A stretch of DNA of 58,710 bases from an uncultured Prevotella sp. (GCA_900315835.1 ONAR01000012.1:1-58710); one strand, 5' to 3'; shown: positions 37,629 to 48,041, counted from the first letter of the stretch. The notes: a model not told the origin generated them from the sequence alone. Made by a program: numbers and translations.

Positions 37629-39026
37629 ATGACTGAAAAAATTCAACGCATACTAAGCGACAAGAAAGGTGCCCGTTGGACAGCACTATTTATCGTGGCT
37701 TTCACCATGATGACAGGCTACTTCATCACTGACGTGATGTCTCCGCTGGAGGTATTGCTCGACAAACCCGTCTCCTTAGGCGGTTTGGGTTGGACTTCCG
37801 ACGACTACGGGTTCTTCTCCGGCAGCTACGGACTCATCAACGTGTTCCTGCTCATGCTCTTCTTTGGAGGTATTATCCTCGACAAGATGGGAATACGCTT
37901 CACCGGCATCATGGCCTGCGGACTGATGGTCATCGGCGTTTTCATCAAGTTCTACGGTGTCACAGCCGACTTTGGCGGAAACCGTTTCACCCTCGACTTC
38001 GTCAATTTCTCATTGCCGATGTCAGCCGCGGTGGCATCAATGGGCTTCGCAATCTTTGGCGTAGGCTGCGAGATTTGCGGCATCACCGTGTCAAAAATCA
38101 TCACCAAGTGGTTCACCGGACATGAGCTGGCACTTGCCATGGGCATTCAGGTGGCTCTCGCCCGTCTGGGCACAGCCGCCGCAATGATGGGCTCGCTACC
38201 TTTCGCCAAGGCCTTCGGTGGAAAGGTCGGCGCTCCGGTGCTCCTTGGTTTAGTCCTGCTCGTCATCGGTTTCCTCTCATTCATCGTTTACACGGTTATG
38301 GACAAGAAGCTCGACAAGAGCGTTGAAGCGGCCAAAGGTCAACAGGAAGCAAAGAAAGAAGAAGAAATCCTCGACGAGGAGACCGACGACGACTTCCATT
38401 TCCGCGACTTAAAGTACATTTTCTCCAATCCCGGCTTCTGGTGCATTACACTCCTCTGCCTGCTGTTCTACAGTGGCGTGTTCCCTTTCTTGAAGTTTGC
38501 CACTAAACTGATGATTGCCAACTATGGTGTTCCTGAAGATATGGCGGGCAGCATCCCAAGCCTTATACCTTTCGGCACGCTTCTCCTCACCCCGCTTTTC
38601 GGCTCTCTCTACGACCGCATTGGCAAAGGAGCCACACTGATGTGTATCGGCTCGGCCATGCTTGCGGCTGTCCACTTCATTTTCGCAATACACATTCTGC
38701 CCTATGGCTGGTTTGCTGTCATCATCATGATCACACTCGGTGTGGCATTCTCTCTGGTTCCCTCAGCCATGTGGCCCAGCGTGCCTAAGATTATCCCGAT
38801 GAAGCTGCTGGGGTCGGCCTATGCCATCATCTTCTATATCCAGAACATCGGCCTCGCCCTGGTGCCTATGTTCATCGGTAAGGTCAACGGCGCTGACCCG
38901 TCTTACACTACAAGCATGAGCATATTCTGTGGCTTCGGCGTCGCAGCCGTCATTATCTCGCTGATACTTATCGCCGTTGACAAGAAGAAGCACTATGGAC
39001 TTCAGGATGCCAACATCAAGAAATAA
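37629..39026 (+). CDS. MFS transporter
   Basis: 465-residue inner-membrane protein with about 12 hydrophobic segments and a hydrophilic central loop (about 225-260, KKLDKSVEAAKGQQEAKKEE then acidic). The conserved loop motif between helices 2 and 3 appears as GGIILDKMGIRFTG. The substrate is not evident; following a dipeptidyl-peptidase, uptake of peptides or amino acids is one possibility, but similar genes are also annotated near nitrate/organic-anion carriers. It starts 56 bases after the peptidase and is followed by a strong terminator. Confidence 0.88.
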   Translation: MTEKIQRILSDKKGARWTALFIVAFTMMTGYFITDVMSPLEVLLDKPVSLGGLGWTSDDYGFFSGSYGLINVFLLMLFFGGIILDKMGIRFTGIMACGLMVIGVFIKFYGVTADFGGNRFTLDFVNFSLPMSAAVASMGFAIFGVGCEICGITVSKIITKWFTGHELALAMGIQVALARLGTAAAMMGSLPFAKAFGGKVGAPVLLGLVLLVIGFLSFIVYTVMDKKLDKSVEAAKGQQEAKKEEEILDEETDDDFHFRDLKYIFSNPGFWCITLLCLLFYSGVFPFLKFATKLMIANYGVPEDMAGSIPSLIPFGTLLLTPLFGSLYDRIGKGATLMCIGSAMLAAVHFIFAIHILPYGWFAVIIMITLGVAFSLVPSAMWPSVPKIIPMKLLGSAYAIIFYIQNIGLALVPMFIGKVNGADPSYTTSMSIFCGFGVAAVIISLILIAVDKKKHYGLQDANIKK

Positions 39027-39084
39027 GAGGTGCCGGATTAAGGCGCTATAGGTTTATATCAAGATTATTCATCATCTGACAACA

Positions 39085-39126
39085 GTCATCTCATAATCCG
39101 AAGAGATTGAATGAGATGACTTTTTT
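39085..39126 (+). terminator. intrinsic terminator after MFS gene, just before yraN
   Basis: GTCATCTCAT (39085-39094) and ATGAGATGAC (39111-39120) form a perfect 10-bp stem with an inner AATC/GATT pairing, followed by six T residues (39121-39126). It ends only 9 bases before the yraN ATG. Confidence 0.92.
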
Positions 39127-39135
39127 ATCATTGCT

Positions 39136-39519
39136 ATGGCTGAGCACAACGATTTAGGCAAATGGGGTGAGCAGTATGCCGCTGAATACCTTCAGAAGCA
39201 GGGCTACCTCATTCTGAACCGTGACTGGCGCTACGGACGCAGTCTCAATGACATCGACATCATCTGCAAGACCGGTGACCTGACCACGGTCGTCTTTGTC
39301 GAGGTCAAGACTCGAAGTCACATGGAGATTGTAAGGCCTGAGACCGCCGTCAACCGGAACAAAATCTATCACATAGGACGTGCCGCTGACCACTACGTGA
39401 AGCTGTTCCACATCACCGAACGCATACGCTTCGACATCATCACCGTCATTGGCACAAAAGACAGCGGCAACATACAGCTGAACCATATCGTCGATGCCTT
39501 CAGCCCATTGCGGATATAG
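39136..39519 (+). CDS. yraN: YraN-family (UPF0102) nuclease-fold protein
   Basis: 127-residue soluble protein with a restriction-endonuclease-like core: GKWGEQYAAEYLQKQGY, then RSLNDIDIICK and FVEVKTRS, giving the Asp and Glu-x-Lys residues of the PD-(D/E)xK type. Family members are linked by annotation to Holliday-junction or replication repair, with no firm proof. The start ATG at 39136 follows a terminator by 9 bases and there is no consensus promoter in the gap; TAGGTTTA at 39049-39056 is a one-mismatch -7 candidate, which would put the terminator in the yraN leader. Confidence 0.9.
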   Translation: MAEHNDLGKWGEQYAAEYLQKQGYLILNRDWRYGRSLNDIDIICKTGDLTTVVFVEVKTRSHMEIVRPETAVNRNKIYHIGRAADHYVKLFHITERIRFDIITVIGTKDSGNIQLNHIVDAFSPLRI

Positions 39520-39552
39520 CACTGACAAACACGATATAGCACTGACAAACAC
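39513..39552. repeat. exact 20-bp tandem duplication over the yraN stop
   Basis: GATATAGCACTGACAAACAC occurs at 39513-39532 and again at 39533-39552. The first copy contains the last codon and the TAG stop of yraN (39517-39519), so the gene end has been duplicated outward. Compare the imperfect case after smpB. Confidence 0.9.
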
Positions 39553-39568
39553 GATGAGGTGAATATCA

Positions 39569-39608
39569 CAAGCCCCGTCCTCTCCAGCACAGGAAAGGAC
39601 GGGGCTTG
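39569..39608. terminator. bidirectional terminator between yraN and secA
   Basis: CAAGCCCCGTCCT (39569-39581) and AGGACGGGGCTTG (39596-39608) form a perfect 13-bp stem with a 14-base loop, midway between the two convergent stop codons. T content after it is modest on either strand. Confidence 0.85.
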
Positions 39609-39630
39609 TCGATTTATTGCCCAGCCTCTG

Positions 39631-42600
39631 TTATCTCAGTCCGCGGCCGTGGCAATTCTTGAATTTCTTGCCGCTGCCACAGGGACAGGGATCATTGGGG
39701 CGCGGCATCTTCTCTCTGATAATAGGCTGGTGGCGCGGCATCTGCCCGCCCGCGCCCTCACGTGTGTCCTGAGAGGCTGCGCGGCGCTGAGCTTCCTCAG
39801 CCTCGTCAAAGTTGGCTTTCTGCTCGTGGTAACGCTGCTGATGCTCAACGGGCGCTGCCTCCTGCACAGGAGCCTGCTGCTGAAGCACGGGAATCTGACC
39901 GCGCATCAGGAAGCTGGCGATGCGGTTGTTCATGTCGTTGATCATCGTATCCCAGAGCTTAGCGCTCTCGAGTTTGAAGATCAACAGCGGATCCTTCTGC
40001 TCGTAAGATGCATTCTGAACGCTATGGCGCAGCTCATCGAGCTGACGGAGGTTCTCCTTCCAGTCGTCATCGATGATGTGGAGCACGACAAACTTCTCAA
40101 ACTCCTTGACGATATTGGCTGACTGCGTGTCGTAAGCCTCCTTCAGGTTGACGCGGAGCTGTACGGTGTGGCGGCCATCGGTAATCGGGATGAGGATGAA
40201 CTGATAGATGTTGCCCTGATTCTCATAGACATCTTTGATGACGGGGTAAGAGTCGCTCTGAATGCGGTCGGTCTTACGCTTGAACGTAGCCATCGCATCT
40301 TGGAAGGCGCGCTCCTCGAGCTCACCGCGGTCTTCATTCTCAAACTCATCCTCAGTGAAAGGCACTTCCATCGAGAGAATCTCGAGGAAACTCTCCTTGA
40401 CGCCGACGTAGTCGTTGTTCTCTATGATATTGACCACGCGGTCCCAGATAATGTTAGCGATATCCATACCGATACGCTCACCCATGAGGGCGTGGCGGCG
40501 CTTCTCGTAGATGACCGTACGCTGCTTGTTCATCACATCATCGTATTCGAGCAGGTTCTTACGGATACCGAAGTTGTTCTCCTCCACCTTCTTCTGGGCG
40601 CGCTCAATGCTGCGGCTGATCATCGGGCTTTCGATACGCTCACCATCCTCGAAGCCGAGGCGGTCCATGACTTTGGCGATGCGCTCAGAACCGAACTTAC
40701 GCATCAGCTCATCCTCGAGAGAAACGTAGAACACAGATGAACCCGGGTCACCCTGACGACCTGCACGACCACGAAGCTGGCGGTCGACACGACGGCTCTC
40801 ATGACGCGTCGTTCCGATGATAGCCAAGCCACCGGCAGCCTTCACCTCGGGCGTGAGCTTAATATCGGTACCACGACCGGCCATGTTGGTGGCAATGGTC
40901 ACAGCACCCAACAGCCGCTCCTCGTTGTGCAGCAGACTGTCGGCCGTCTTACCGGCGAGTTCAGGGTTGGAACCCTTCTTACCGGCATTGGCGTCGGCAA
41001 TGAGGCGGTCCTGATAGCGTACGGCTGAAGGACGGTCGGTGAACGCGCGGCCATCGGTGGTGATGTAAACCTGGCCGGGGGTGCTCTTTCCAGCCTCGGC
41101 CACAATCATAGCCTCCTTCTGGTGGAGCTTAGCGTTCAATACATGGTGTGGAATCTTGCGCATGGTCAACATACGCGACAGCAACTCACTGATTTCGACC
41201 GACGTGGTACCCACCAGACAGGGGCGACCGCTGACGCGCATCTCCTCAACCTCTTCAATGACAGCGGCGTACTTCTCGCGTGCGGTCTTATACACACGGT
41301 CGTCGAGGTCCTTGCGGATGACGGGGCGGTTGGTAGGAATTTCAACCACATCCAACTTATAGATATCCCAGAACTCGCCAGCCTCGGTCGAAGCGGTACC
41401 AGTCATACCAGCGAGCTTATGATACATACGGAAGTAGTTCTGCAGCGTGATGGTGGCGAAAGTCTGTGTGGCAGCCTCCACCTTCACATGCTCCTTGGCT
41501 TCGATGGCCTGATGGAGACCGTCACTCCAACGGCGACCCTCCATGATACGGCCGGTCTGCTCATCGACAATCTTCACCTGACCGTCCATCACCACATACT
41601 CATCATCCTTATTGAACATGGTGTAAGCCTTCAGCAACTGCTGCAGGGTGTGAACGCGGTCGCTCTGTACGGCGTAGTGGTTGAGCAGATCGTCTTTCTT
41701 GTCGAGGCGCTCCTGATCGGTGAGGTTCTTCTCATTCTCGAGGGCTGAGAGCTGCGAGGCGATGTCGGGCAAGACGAAGAGGTCCTTATCGTGCACCTGA
41801 TTGGCCAGCCAGTCGACACCCTTATCGGTGAGGTCGGCGGAGTTGAGCTTCTCGTCAACGACGAAGTAAAGCGGAGCGACAGCCTCAGGCATGCGGCGGT
41901 TGTTGTTCTCCATATAGATCTCCTCGGTGCGCTGCAAGCCACTCTTGATGCCCTCCTCAGAGAGATACTTGATGAGCGCCTTGTTCTTAGGCAGTGCCTT
42001 ATACGAACGGAAGAGGCTGAGGAAGCCTTCGTCGAGCAACTGCTGCGACTTGTTCTTATCGGTTTCCTTGCGGCCGGCCTCAATCTTGGTGCGTGCGTCG
42101 GCCAACAGTTCTGTAGCCTGCTTACGCTGAACGTCGTAGAGGCGTTCGACCAGCGGCTGATACTCCTCATACATCTGGTTCTCGCCCTTGGGCACAGGAC
42201 CGGAGATGATGAGCGGCGTACGGGCATCATCAATCAGCACCGAGTCAACCTCATCGACGATGGCGAAGTTGTGGCGGCGCTGCACCAAATCCTCCGGCGA
42301 CAATGCCATATTGTCACGAAGATAGTCGAAGCCGAACTCATTGTTGGTACCGAAGGTGATATCAGCCTGATAAGCCTTACGGCGCTCGGGTGAGTTGGGC
42401 TGATGCTTATCAATGCAGTCGACCGACAGTCCGTGGAATTCATAGAGCGGGCCCATCCACTCGGAGTCACGCTTGGCCAGGTAATCGTTGACGGTCACCA
42501 TGTGAACGCCATTGCCGGTCAATGCGTTGAGGAATACGGGTAGCGTGGCGACGAGCGTCTTACCCTCACCGGTGGCCATCTCAGCAATCTTACCCTGATG

Positions 42601-43152
42601 CAGGGCAATACCGCCGAAGATCTGGACATCGTAGTGCACCATATCCCACTTGATCTTGTTACCGCCGGCAGTCCACTCATTGTGGTAGATGGCCTTGTCG
42701 CCGTCGATGGTGATGAAGTCGTTCTTCGGGTCAGCGGCCAGCTCGCGGTCGAAGTCGGTAGCCGTAACCACGGTCTCCTCATTCTCCTTGAAGCGGCGGG
42801 CTGTATCCTTGACGATGCTGTAGGCCACAGGCATCACGTCGTTGAGCGCTTTCTCGAGGGCGTCAAGCATCTCCTTATCCTGCTTATCGATCTCGTTGAA
42901 GATCGGCTCACGCTCGTCGATTGGCGTCTCCTCAATCTTGGCTTTCAGCTCGCTGATCTTATCCTTATAGGGCTTTGCCGAATCCTGAACATACTTCTGT
43001 ATTTCCTTGGATTTGGCGCGGAGCTCGTCGTTGCTTAACTTCTCTATTTCGGGGTAGGCTTGCTTTACCTTTTCAACAAGCGGCTGGATAAGCTTCATAT
43101 CGCGGCGCGACTTGTCACCGAAGATGGACTTTAAAAATTTGTTGAAATTCAT
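39631..43152 (-). CDS. secA: preprotein translocase ATPase SecA
   Basis: Motor of the Sec export pathway. About 1173 residues, longer than E. coli SecA (901) because of insertions usual in Bacteroidetes. Landmarks: start [20 protein letters not shown], Walker [20 protein letters not shown]-like [20 protein letters not shown], second helicase half with [12 protein letters not shown] and [12 protein letters not shown], and a C-terminal SEC-C zinc motif [14 protein letters not shown]. The frame is open 30 codons further upstream but that part is a His/Ser-rich read-through; ATG 43152 gives the conserved start. Only 70 bases separate it from the upstream gene and no promoter box is seen, so it may belong to that operon. 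Confidence 0.97.
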   Translation of the reverse strand: MNFNKFLKSIFGDKSRRDMKLIQPLVEKVKQAYPEIEKLSNDELRAKSKEIQKYVQDSAKPYKDKISELKAKIEETPIDEREPIFNEIDKQDKEMLDALEKALNDVMPVAYSIVKDTARRFKENEETVVTATDFDRELAADPKNDFITIDGDKAIYHNEWTAGGNKIKWDMVHYDVQIFGGIALHQGKIAEMATGEGKTLVATLPVFLNALTGNGVHMVTVNDYLAKRDSEWMGPLYEFHGLSVDCIDKHQPNSPERRKAYQADITFGTNNEFGFDYLRDNMALSPEDLVQRRHNFAIVDEVDSVLIDDARTPLIISGPVPKGENQMYEEYQPLVERLYDVQRKQATELLADARTKIEAGRKETDKNKSQQLLDEGFLSLFRSYKALPKNKALIKYLSEEGIKSGLQRTEEIYMENNNRRMPEAVAPLYFVVDEKLNSADLTDKGVDWLANQVHDKDLFVLPDIASQLSALENEKNLTDQERLDKKDDLLNHYAVQSDRVHTLQQLLKAYTMFNKDDEYVVMDGQVKIVDEQTGRIMEGRRWSDGLHQAIEAKEHVKVEAATQTFATITLQNYFRMYHKLAGMTGTASTEAGEFWDIYKLDVVEIPTNRPVIRKDLDDRVYKTAREKYAAVIEEVEEMRVSGRPCLVGTTSVEISELLSRMLTMRKIPHHVLNAKLHQKEAMIVAEAGKSTPGQVYITTDGRAFTDRPSAVRYQDRLIADANAGKKGSNPELAGKTADSLLHNEERLLGAVTIATNMAGRGTDIKLTPEVKAAGGLAIIGTTRHESRRVDRQLRGRAGRQGDPGSSVFYVSLEDELMRKFGSERIAKVMDRLGFEDGERIESPMISRSIERAQKKVEENNFGIRKNLLEYDDVMNKQRTVIYEKRRHALMGERIGMDIANIIWDRVVNIIENNDYVGVKESFLEILSMEVPFTEDEFENEDRGELEERAFQDAMATFKRKTDRIQSDSYPVIKDVYENQGNIYQFILIPITDGRHTVQLRVNLKEAYDTQSANIVKEFEKFVVLHIIDDDWKENLRQLDELRHSVQNASYEQKDPLLIFKLESAKLWDTMINDMNNRIASFLMRGQIPVLQQQAPVQEAAPVEHQQRYHEQKANFDEAEEAQRRAASQDTREGAGGQMPRHQPIIREKMPRPNDPCPCGSGKKFKNCHGRGLR

Positions 43153-43222
43153 ATCTATGTTTATTGTTTTGCTTAAATGATGATGAGTTGATATTGCGAA
43201 GGATTCGTCGTGATGACGATGG

Positions 43223-44632
43223 TTAGAACAGTGGGGCTGCACTGCAGGCGTTTGGCGCCCTGATGCGAATGGTCTTCGCTATGGTCGGCGCTATGCGGTC
43301 AACGGTGACCGGCAACGACACCTTCTCGTGCTTGATATTGGCGCCAAAGAAAATGATGGGGAAAGAGAATACATTGGCGCGGCTGGTGTAGGTCTGCTGC
43401 GTGTTCTCGTTGAGCAGATTCCACCCCGGCGCCACCTGAATGATGATGTCTCCGCTGAGCGACGGATTATAACCGGCGCGCAGCTGCTGGATATCGTTGT
43501 TGCCTGCAAGCAGACGCTCGCTGGTATAGACATCGGCCACTCCGGCATTCTGCAGCAAGAAGTCCTGACTGCGGCTGAGAATCTCATGTAGCGACAACCG
43601 GTTTTGCTCAATGAGGCGATGGTTGAGATAGAGTTCGTTGCCGAACCACTGCTCCACATAGCGGCCTTGTCCATAGATGGCGCCGAGATACATGTTGAGC
43701 AGACTGGCGGTGCGGTTGATATAGAAGGTGCCCGAGGGAATGCGGTAGCGTTTCACGTCGACGGGCTTCTCTTCTTTATAGCCGGTGGAGGTAACGACAA
43801 ACAACACGTTGTCGAGCCCAATCCGCTTCTCTACCGTATTGATGATGCGCCCCAGCGAGAAGTCGAGCTCATGGTAGACGGCCGACATATCTTTCTGCCA
43901 GTCACCCGTATTCTTGCCCGAAGGCATGGCGGCTGAGAGGGCGATGCTGAGCATGTCGGTGTTGGTATCGCGACCAAGCTCAGTATTCTGCAGAGCGCTG
44001 ATGATCATATCGACAACGTTGTCGTTGTCCTGATACATCTCACGCTTCTTCTGTAAGCGCTCGTATTCCTTATTATATGCCCGCACCCATTTGGGCAGGG
44101 TCTTCTCATAGTAAGACGAACTTGTCCACAGTCCGTCGCCGCCAATCCAATAGACGCCGTCGGCTGCATGGCCACCCGAGAGAATGGCCGTTGCCTTGTT
44201 GACAGCAAACGAATAAACCAGCGACTTACCGTTGGAGCTCACCTTCAGTTCATCGCTCACCGTGGAGGTGCGAAGTCTGGCTGGTGAGGCTTTGTCGGTC
44301 TCATCATCGACGCAACCCGTCGGCTGCAGGGTCTTGCGGTCGAGCCACTGTTCTCCGATGATGCCATTGTAGAAAGGCGTCGTACCCGTGGAGATGGCTG
44401 CAACAGCCGATGCACGGTCAACGGGTGAGAAGGGATAGCTGGCGCCATCATAAACCAAACCGCCGTCGATAATGCGCCTGAACCCATAGTGGGAATAATA
44501 GCTGTTGAAAGCCTCGATATAGTCGGCACGCAACTGATCGATGGTGACCGTCACCACCAGTTTGGGGGCGAGGTCATATGCCTGAAGTTGGGCCGATGTC
44601 AGGGCAGCCAATATGAGTGCAAGATAACGCAT
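43223..44632 (-). CDS. alkaline-phosphatase-fold protein, apparently catalytically inactive
   Basis: 469-residue exported protein (signal peptide about 1-18, ending LQAYDL). The opening [19 protein letters not shown], then [19 protein letters not shown] and [14 protein letters not shown] are typical of PafA-like phosphodiesterases/alkaline phosphatases. Active family members carry a nucleophile Thr or Ser just before the GHA-STG segment and a metal-binding DHG motif. Here the first region reads [14 protein letters not shown] and the second VTSTGYKE, so the nucleophile and the Asp-His pair seem lost. It could be a binding or structural protein. Its ATG overlaps the DUF4105 stop by one base, so the two are coupled; secA follows. 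Confidence 0.82.
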   Translation of the reverse strand: MRYLALILAALTSAQLQAYDLAPKLVVTVTIDQLRADYIEAFNSYYSHYGFRRIIDGGLVYDGASYPFSPVDRASAVAAISTGTTPFYNGIIGEQWLDRKTLQPTGCVDDETDKASPARLRTSTVSDELKVSSNGKSLVYSFAVNKATAILSGGHAADGVYWIGGDGLWTSSSYYEKTLPKWVRAYNKEYERLQKKREMYQDNDNVVDMIISALQNTELGRDTNTDMLSIALSAAMPSGKNTGDWQKDMSAVYHELDFSLGRIINTVEKRIGLDNVLFVVTSTGYKEEKPVDVKRYRIPSGTFYINRTASLLNMYLGAIYGQGRYVEQWFGNELYLNHRLIEQNRLSLHEILSRSQDFLLQNAGVADVYTSERLLAGNNDIQQLRAGYNPSLSGDIIIQVAPGWNLLNENTQQTYTSRANVFSFPIIFFGANIKHEKVSLPVTVDRIAPTIAKTIRIRAPNACSAAPLF

Positions 44633-45909
44633 TATCTTATTTGTTTCGATTTATGATTATAGAGTCTGTAATTCATATAGCAACGTACCATCAAAGAGCA
44701 TGCCAAAAATGGCATTCCCTCGGCCGGATGTTGAAGAATGATGCCGACGAAGAAGAGCAGCAGGCATATGAACAGCACCGTCCAATAGCGGTGATACTGC
44801 TGTCTGAACGCGCTTCTGCCCACGGGGAAGACGAGCAGAATGCTCAGTGGATTGAGCAGCAACAGCTGCAGATTGACCTGCACCGTGGGGTGAGAAGAGA
44901 AGATCATGGCGAAGATGCATAAGCCTGCCAATCCGTCAAGCGTAAGCAAGACGACGTCGTAGAGCCAAAAGGTGCGCTTACGCCGCAGTTCAACGGCTGA
45001 GATGACGAGGGTAAGCACCAGCAATGCGGCAAACACCATCCAGGGATCAACCACATCCCACAGCCCTTTATCTTTCTGTACGACGGCCTCGGTGGGCTCA
45101 ACGACTTCAAAAGTGGAGTCGACGAGTGGATAGCGCTTGCCCGACTTATCAATAACGACGGCCTTGGCAAAGTCAGCCCGAAGACTGTCAGGAAGAAATT
45201 GCTGTTGCCTGGAGTCCGTCTTGAAGTCGGCTGCCACACCTAATAGCAAGTCGTTGCCAAAGCGGGCCCAACGGTGGTCGGCATTCCATTGGTGCACCAT
45301 CTCGCGGTAAGAGGTGGTCACCCGTGGGTCCTCGCGGTAGTCAACCTTCTTGCCTATGAGGTGATTGATGAGCATATCGCGCGCCCTCGTCGTACAGTTA
45401 TCGTAGAAGAAATTGTATCGGTAGACGCGGTTCTGCGGCTGATAGTTCTCACCGATTGCCTCTTTGATATTGAGTTTCTCCTCAGGCGTGAGGCGCAACC
45501 GCTGCTGGACAACAGTCCGACCCTGGCTCGCATACTCGTAGCAGAACTCGTCGAAAGGCTCGATGCCCATCTGGTAGTCGGTGCGGCCGAAGACGAAACG
45601 GAGAATGAAATTGGGCTGAGAGAAGCTGAACATGCCATAGTTGATGACCAGATCCACATTGTTGAAGTGGTCAGTATAACGTATAGCGGTATGCCCATAG
45701 AGACTCCAAATCTGATCACCCGGTGAACAAGTGAGCAAACTAATCTCTACCCCATCCATCGCCTCCATGTCAGTGAGATGGGGAGCATTACCTTGACTAT
45801 TAGGTACATCCATTGGCTCCTGCGCAAACATTTCCAAGGGGAAGCCCATGGAAATAGAAGCGAAGAAGACAAAAAGAATAGTCTTAAACAGCTGTTTGAA
45901 ATATTTCAC
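44632..45909 (-). CDS. DUF4105 membrane protein
   Basis: About 425 residues. An N-terminal signal (KYFKQLFKTILFVFFASISM) is followed by a periplasmic DUF4105 domain with YGHTAIRYTD near residue 70 and NFFYDNCTTRARDML near 165; the His and Cys recall a thiol-hydrolase (NlpC/P60-like) pair. The C-terminal 130 residues contain four to five membrane helices starting WMVFAALLVLTLVISAVEL. Function is unknown. The frame is open to Met at 45936, but a -7 box lies over those codons, so GTG 45909 is preferred, giving a nearly leaderless message. First gene of a DUF4105-phosphatase-fold-secA run. Confidence 0.8.
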   Translation of the reverse strand: MKYFKQLFKTILFVFFASISMGFPLEMFAQEPMDVPNSQGNAPHLTDMEAMDGVEISLLTCSPGDQIWSLYGHTAIRYTDHFNNVDLVINYGMFSFSQPNFILRFVFGRTDYQMGIEPFDEFCYEYASQGRTVVQQRLRLTPEEKLNIKEAIGENYQPQNRVYRYNFFYDNCTTRARDMLINHLIGKKVDYREDPRVTTSYREMVHQWNADHRWARFGNDLLLGVAADFKTDSRQQQFLPDSLRADFAKAVVIDKSGKRYPLVDSTFEVVEPTEAVVQKDKGLWDVVDPWMVFAALLVLTLVISAVELRRKRTFWLYDVVLLTLDGLAGLCIFAMIFSSHPTVQVNLQLLLLNPLSILLVFPVGRSAFRQQYHRYWTVLFICLLLFFVGIILQHPAEGMPFLACSLMVRCYMNYRLYNHKSKQIR

Positions 45910-45913
45910 ACTG

Positions 45914-45921
45914 CAAAAATA
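45914..45921 (-). promoter_or_regulatory. promoter box of the DUF4105 gene
   Basis: TATTTTTG on the minus strand, an exact TAnnTTTG box, only 5 bases before GTG 45909. It is divergent from the box at 45967 and decides against the upstream Met at 45936. Confidence 0.55.
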
Positions 45922-45966
45922 CCTTATTATTTCCACTTATCGTGCGTTTATCTCGTTTTTTTTCAA

Positions 45967-45974
45967 TACTTTTG
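45967..45974 (+). promoter_or_regulatory. promoter box of the OMP-lptC run
   Basis: TACTTTTG, exact TAnnTTTG. Start near 45979 gives a leader of about 50 bases to ATG 46030. Confidence 0.6.
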
Positions 45975-46029
45975 CACTTAGTTTTTAATTTCGAAGGGAT
46001 ATTAATCGCATTAGAAAGAAACAACACAG

Positions 46030-47352
46030 ATGAAGAAAACCATAATCGCATCGATGCTTCTGTTGCTGTCAGCCGGTTCAATGATGGCTCAGAGCGGCAC
46101 CAATTCACCATACAGTCAGTTTGCATTGGGAGCGCTCTCTGAGCAGTCCTCAGGTTTCAACAGAGGCATGAACGGCGTAGGCATCGGCTTTCACGAGCAT
46201 GCTCAAATCAACTATCTCAACCCTGCTTCCTACGCCGAGCTGGATAGTCTGACGTTTCTTTTTGATGCTGGACTGGCCGGTCAGATTACCAACTTCAAGG
46301 AAGGCGACGTCAAGAAAAATGCCAACAACGCCGATTTCGAGTACGTTGTCGGCGGCTTCCGGTTATTCCGCCATTTGGGCTTGAGTTTCGGTATCCTGCC
46401 CTACACCAATATCGGCTACTCCTATGCCGTTACCAAACAGCTCGACGACGCCGACAAGACGACCTCCACCAATACTTATTCCGGCAGCGGTGGATTGCAT
46501 CAGATCTACCTCGGCTTTGGTTGGTCACCTTTCCGCAACTTCTCGATTGGTGTCAATGGCAGCTACCTCTACGGCAGCTATACGCGCTCAGCCATCAACA
46601 GCTACAGCAGTTCGTATGTCAACACCTTGTCGCGTCAGTATTCCGCCGACGTGAGAAGCTATAAGCTGGACTTCGGTGCGCAATATATGCAGAAACTCAG
46701 TAACACCGACTTCCTTACCCTCGGCCTCACCTATTCGCCCGGCCACAGCATCGGAGGCAAGCCTACATTGCTCGAGATTACCAGCAACTCGCAGACCAGT
46801 GTGTCGGATACCACGACTTATCCAGGCGCCGGGCAAGCCAATCTCAAGCTCGAAATCCCCACCACATTCGGTGTTGGATTGATGTATAACCACAGCAATC
46901 AGCTGAAGGTGGGTCTCGACTATACGCTGCAGAAGTGGGCCGACGTCGATGCCCCAGCCGTTGAGAACAACAATGGCACCGTCAGCTACGTCATGCAGAG
47001 TGGACAGTATAAGAACCGTCATAAGGTGACTGTGGGTGCCGATTATTGCCCCAACGCCATGGGCCGCCACATCTATCAGCGCATACACTACCGCGCCGGT
47101 GTATCCTACGCTACACCTTATTATTATATATATAACGGCTCGGGCATCCGCGAAGACGGACCTAAGGAACTGAGCGCCAGCCTTGGCTTCGGCATCCCCA
47201 TCATCAACACGTGGAACAACCGCTCAACGCTCAATATCAGCGCGCAGTGGGCGCATCAGTCGGCTACCGGCTTCATCTCAGAGAACACCTTCCGCATCAA
47301 TATCGGTCTGACGTTTAATGAGCGCTGGTTTGCTAAATGGAAGCTTAATTAA
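46030..47352 (+). CDS. outer-membrane barrel protein, FadL/PorV-like
   Basis: 440 residues with a signal peptide (1-20, ending SMMAQ). The mature N-terminus GTNSPYSQFALGALSEQSSGF and the NYLNPASYAELDSLTF region are typical of Bacteroidetes FadL-type barrels. Alternating strands fill the rest, ending RWFAKWKLN. It may transport hydrophobic compounds, but no substrate can be assigned. It lies 6 bases before lptC and shares its transcript; this link to LPS export is common in the phylum. Confidence 0.82.
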   Translation: MKKTIIASMLLLLSAGSMMAQSGTNSPYSQFALGALSEQSSGFNRGMNGVGIGFHEHAQINYLNPASYAELDSLTFLFDAGLAGQITNFKEGDVKKNANNADFEYVVGGFRLFRHLGLSFGILPYTNIGYSYAVTKQLDDADKTTSTNTYSGSGGLHQIYLGFGWSPFRNFSIGVNGSYLYGSYTRSAINSYSSSYVNTLSRQYSADVRSYKLDFGAQYMQKLSNTDFLTLGLTYSPGHSIGGKPTLLEITSNSQTSVSDTTTYPGAGQANLKLEIPTTFGVGLMYNHSNQLKVGLDYTLQKWADVDAPAVENNNGTVSYVMQSGQYKNRHKVTVGADYCPNAMGRHIYQRIHYRAGVSYATPYYYIYNGSGIREDGPKELSASLGFGIPIINTWNNRSTLNISAQWAHQSATGFISENTFRINIGLTFNERWFAKWKLN

Positions 47353-47358
47353 TAGTCA

Positions 47359-48012
47359 ATGGCTGACGCTGGCATCAAACATATCATTCCGCTGCTGTTA
47401 GGCGTCATTGTCGCCATGGCGGCAATGTCTTGCCAAGAGACGGTCGAGCACACCGCACCCGCTGTACGTCCGCAGGACTCAGTGGCTGTGATGACGTCGT
47501 ACGGCGTTAATACGCTCATCTCCGACTCCGGCGTCATCAAATACAGAATCGTCACCGAGCGGTGGGAAGTCAATCAGGCGCGCAATCCGTCGCGGTGGGT
47601 GTTTGACAAGGGTCTGTTCCTCGAGCAGTTTGACGAGAAGTTCCATGTTCAGGCTTATATCCAATGCGACACCGCTTATTACTTCGACCAACAGCGGCTG
47701 TGGGAGCTTCGCTCGCGCGTACGCATCCTCACCAAAGACGGACTGCGCTTCAACAGCGAGGAACTGTATTGGGATGAGAGCAAGCATGAGCTGTATTCCT
47801 ATGTCTTCTCCCGTCTGGTAACACCAGAGCGCACGTTGCAGGGCAGCTACTTCCGGTCGGATGAGCGCATGACGCATTACTATGTCACCAATTCAAAGGG
47901 CTCCTTCGAGAGCGAGGACTTCACCGGTGGCGGCGACAACACTACGCCGACAATGCCGGCTGACACCGCAGTGCAGCAGAGGTCCAAAGCCACTCCCTCG
48001 AGAATGGAATGA
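47359..48012 (+). CDS. lptC: LPS export protein LptC
   Basis: 217-residue periplasmic LPS-transport protein that passes LPS from LptB2FG to LptA. It has an N-terminal hydrophobic segment with lipobox-like MAAMSC (Cys25), then a beta-jellyroll region (SDSGVIKYRIVTERW, EQFDEKFHVQAYIQCDTAYYF, cited in parts) typical of the family. The C-terminal Thr/Gln-rich tail after GSFESEDF is probably unstructured. Here it may be a lipoprotein rather than a simple anchor, as annotated for many Bacteroidetes members. Follows the barrel gene and precedes the CNNM-type gene. Confidence 0.88.
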   Translation: MADAGIKHIIPLLLGVIVAMAAMSCQETVEHTAPAVRPQDSVAVMTSYGVNTLISDSGVIKYRIVTERWEVNQARNPSRWVFDKGLFLEQFDEKFHVQAYIQCDTAYYFDQQRLWELRSRVRILTKDGLRFNSEELYWDESKHELYSYVFSRLVTPERTLQGSYFRSDERMTHYYVTNSKGSFESEDFTGGGDNTTPTMPADTAVQQRSKATPSRME

Positions 48013-48041
48013 CAATGTTATTAAAGTTAGGTAGTTGAATC

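Noticed and set aside
43153-43242. Extra 30 codons at the secA N-terminus
   Set aside because: His/Ser-rich read-through overlapping the upstream gene's end; the conserved start is MNFNKFLK at 43152.
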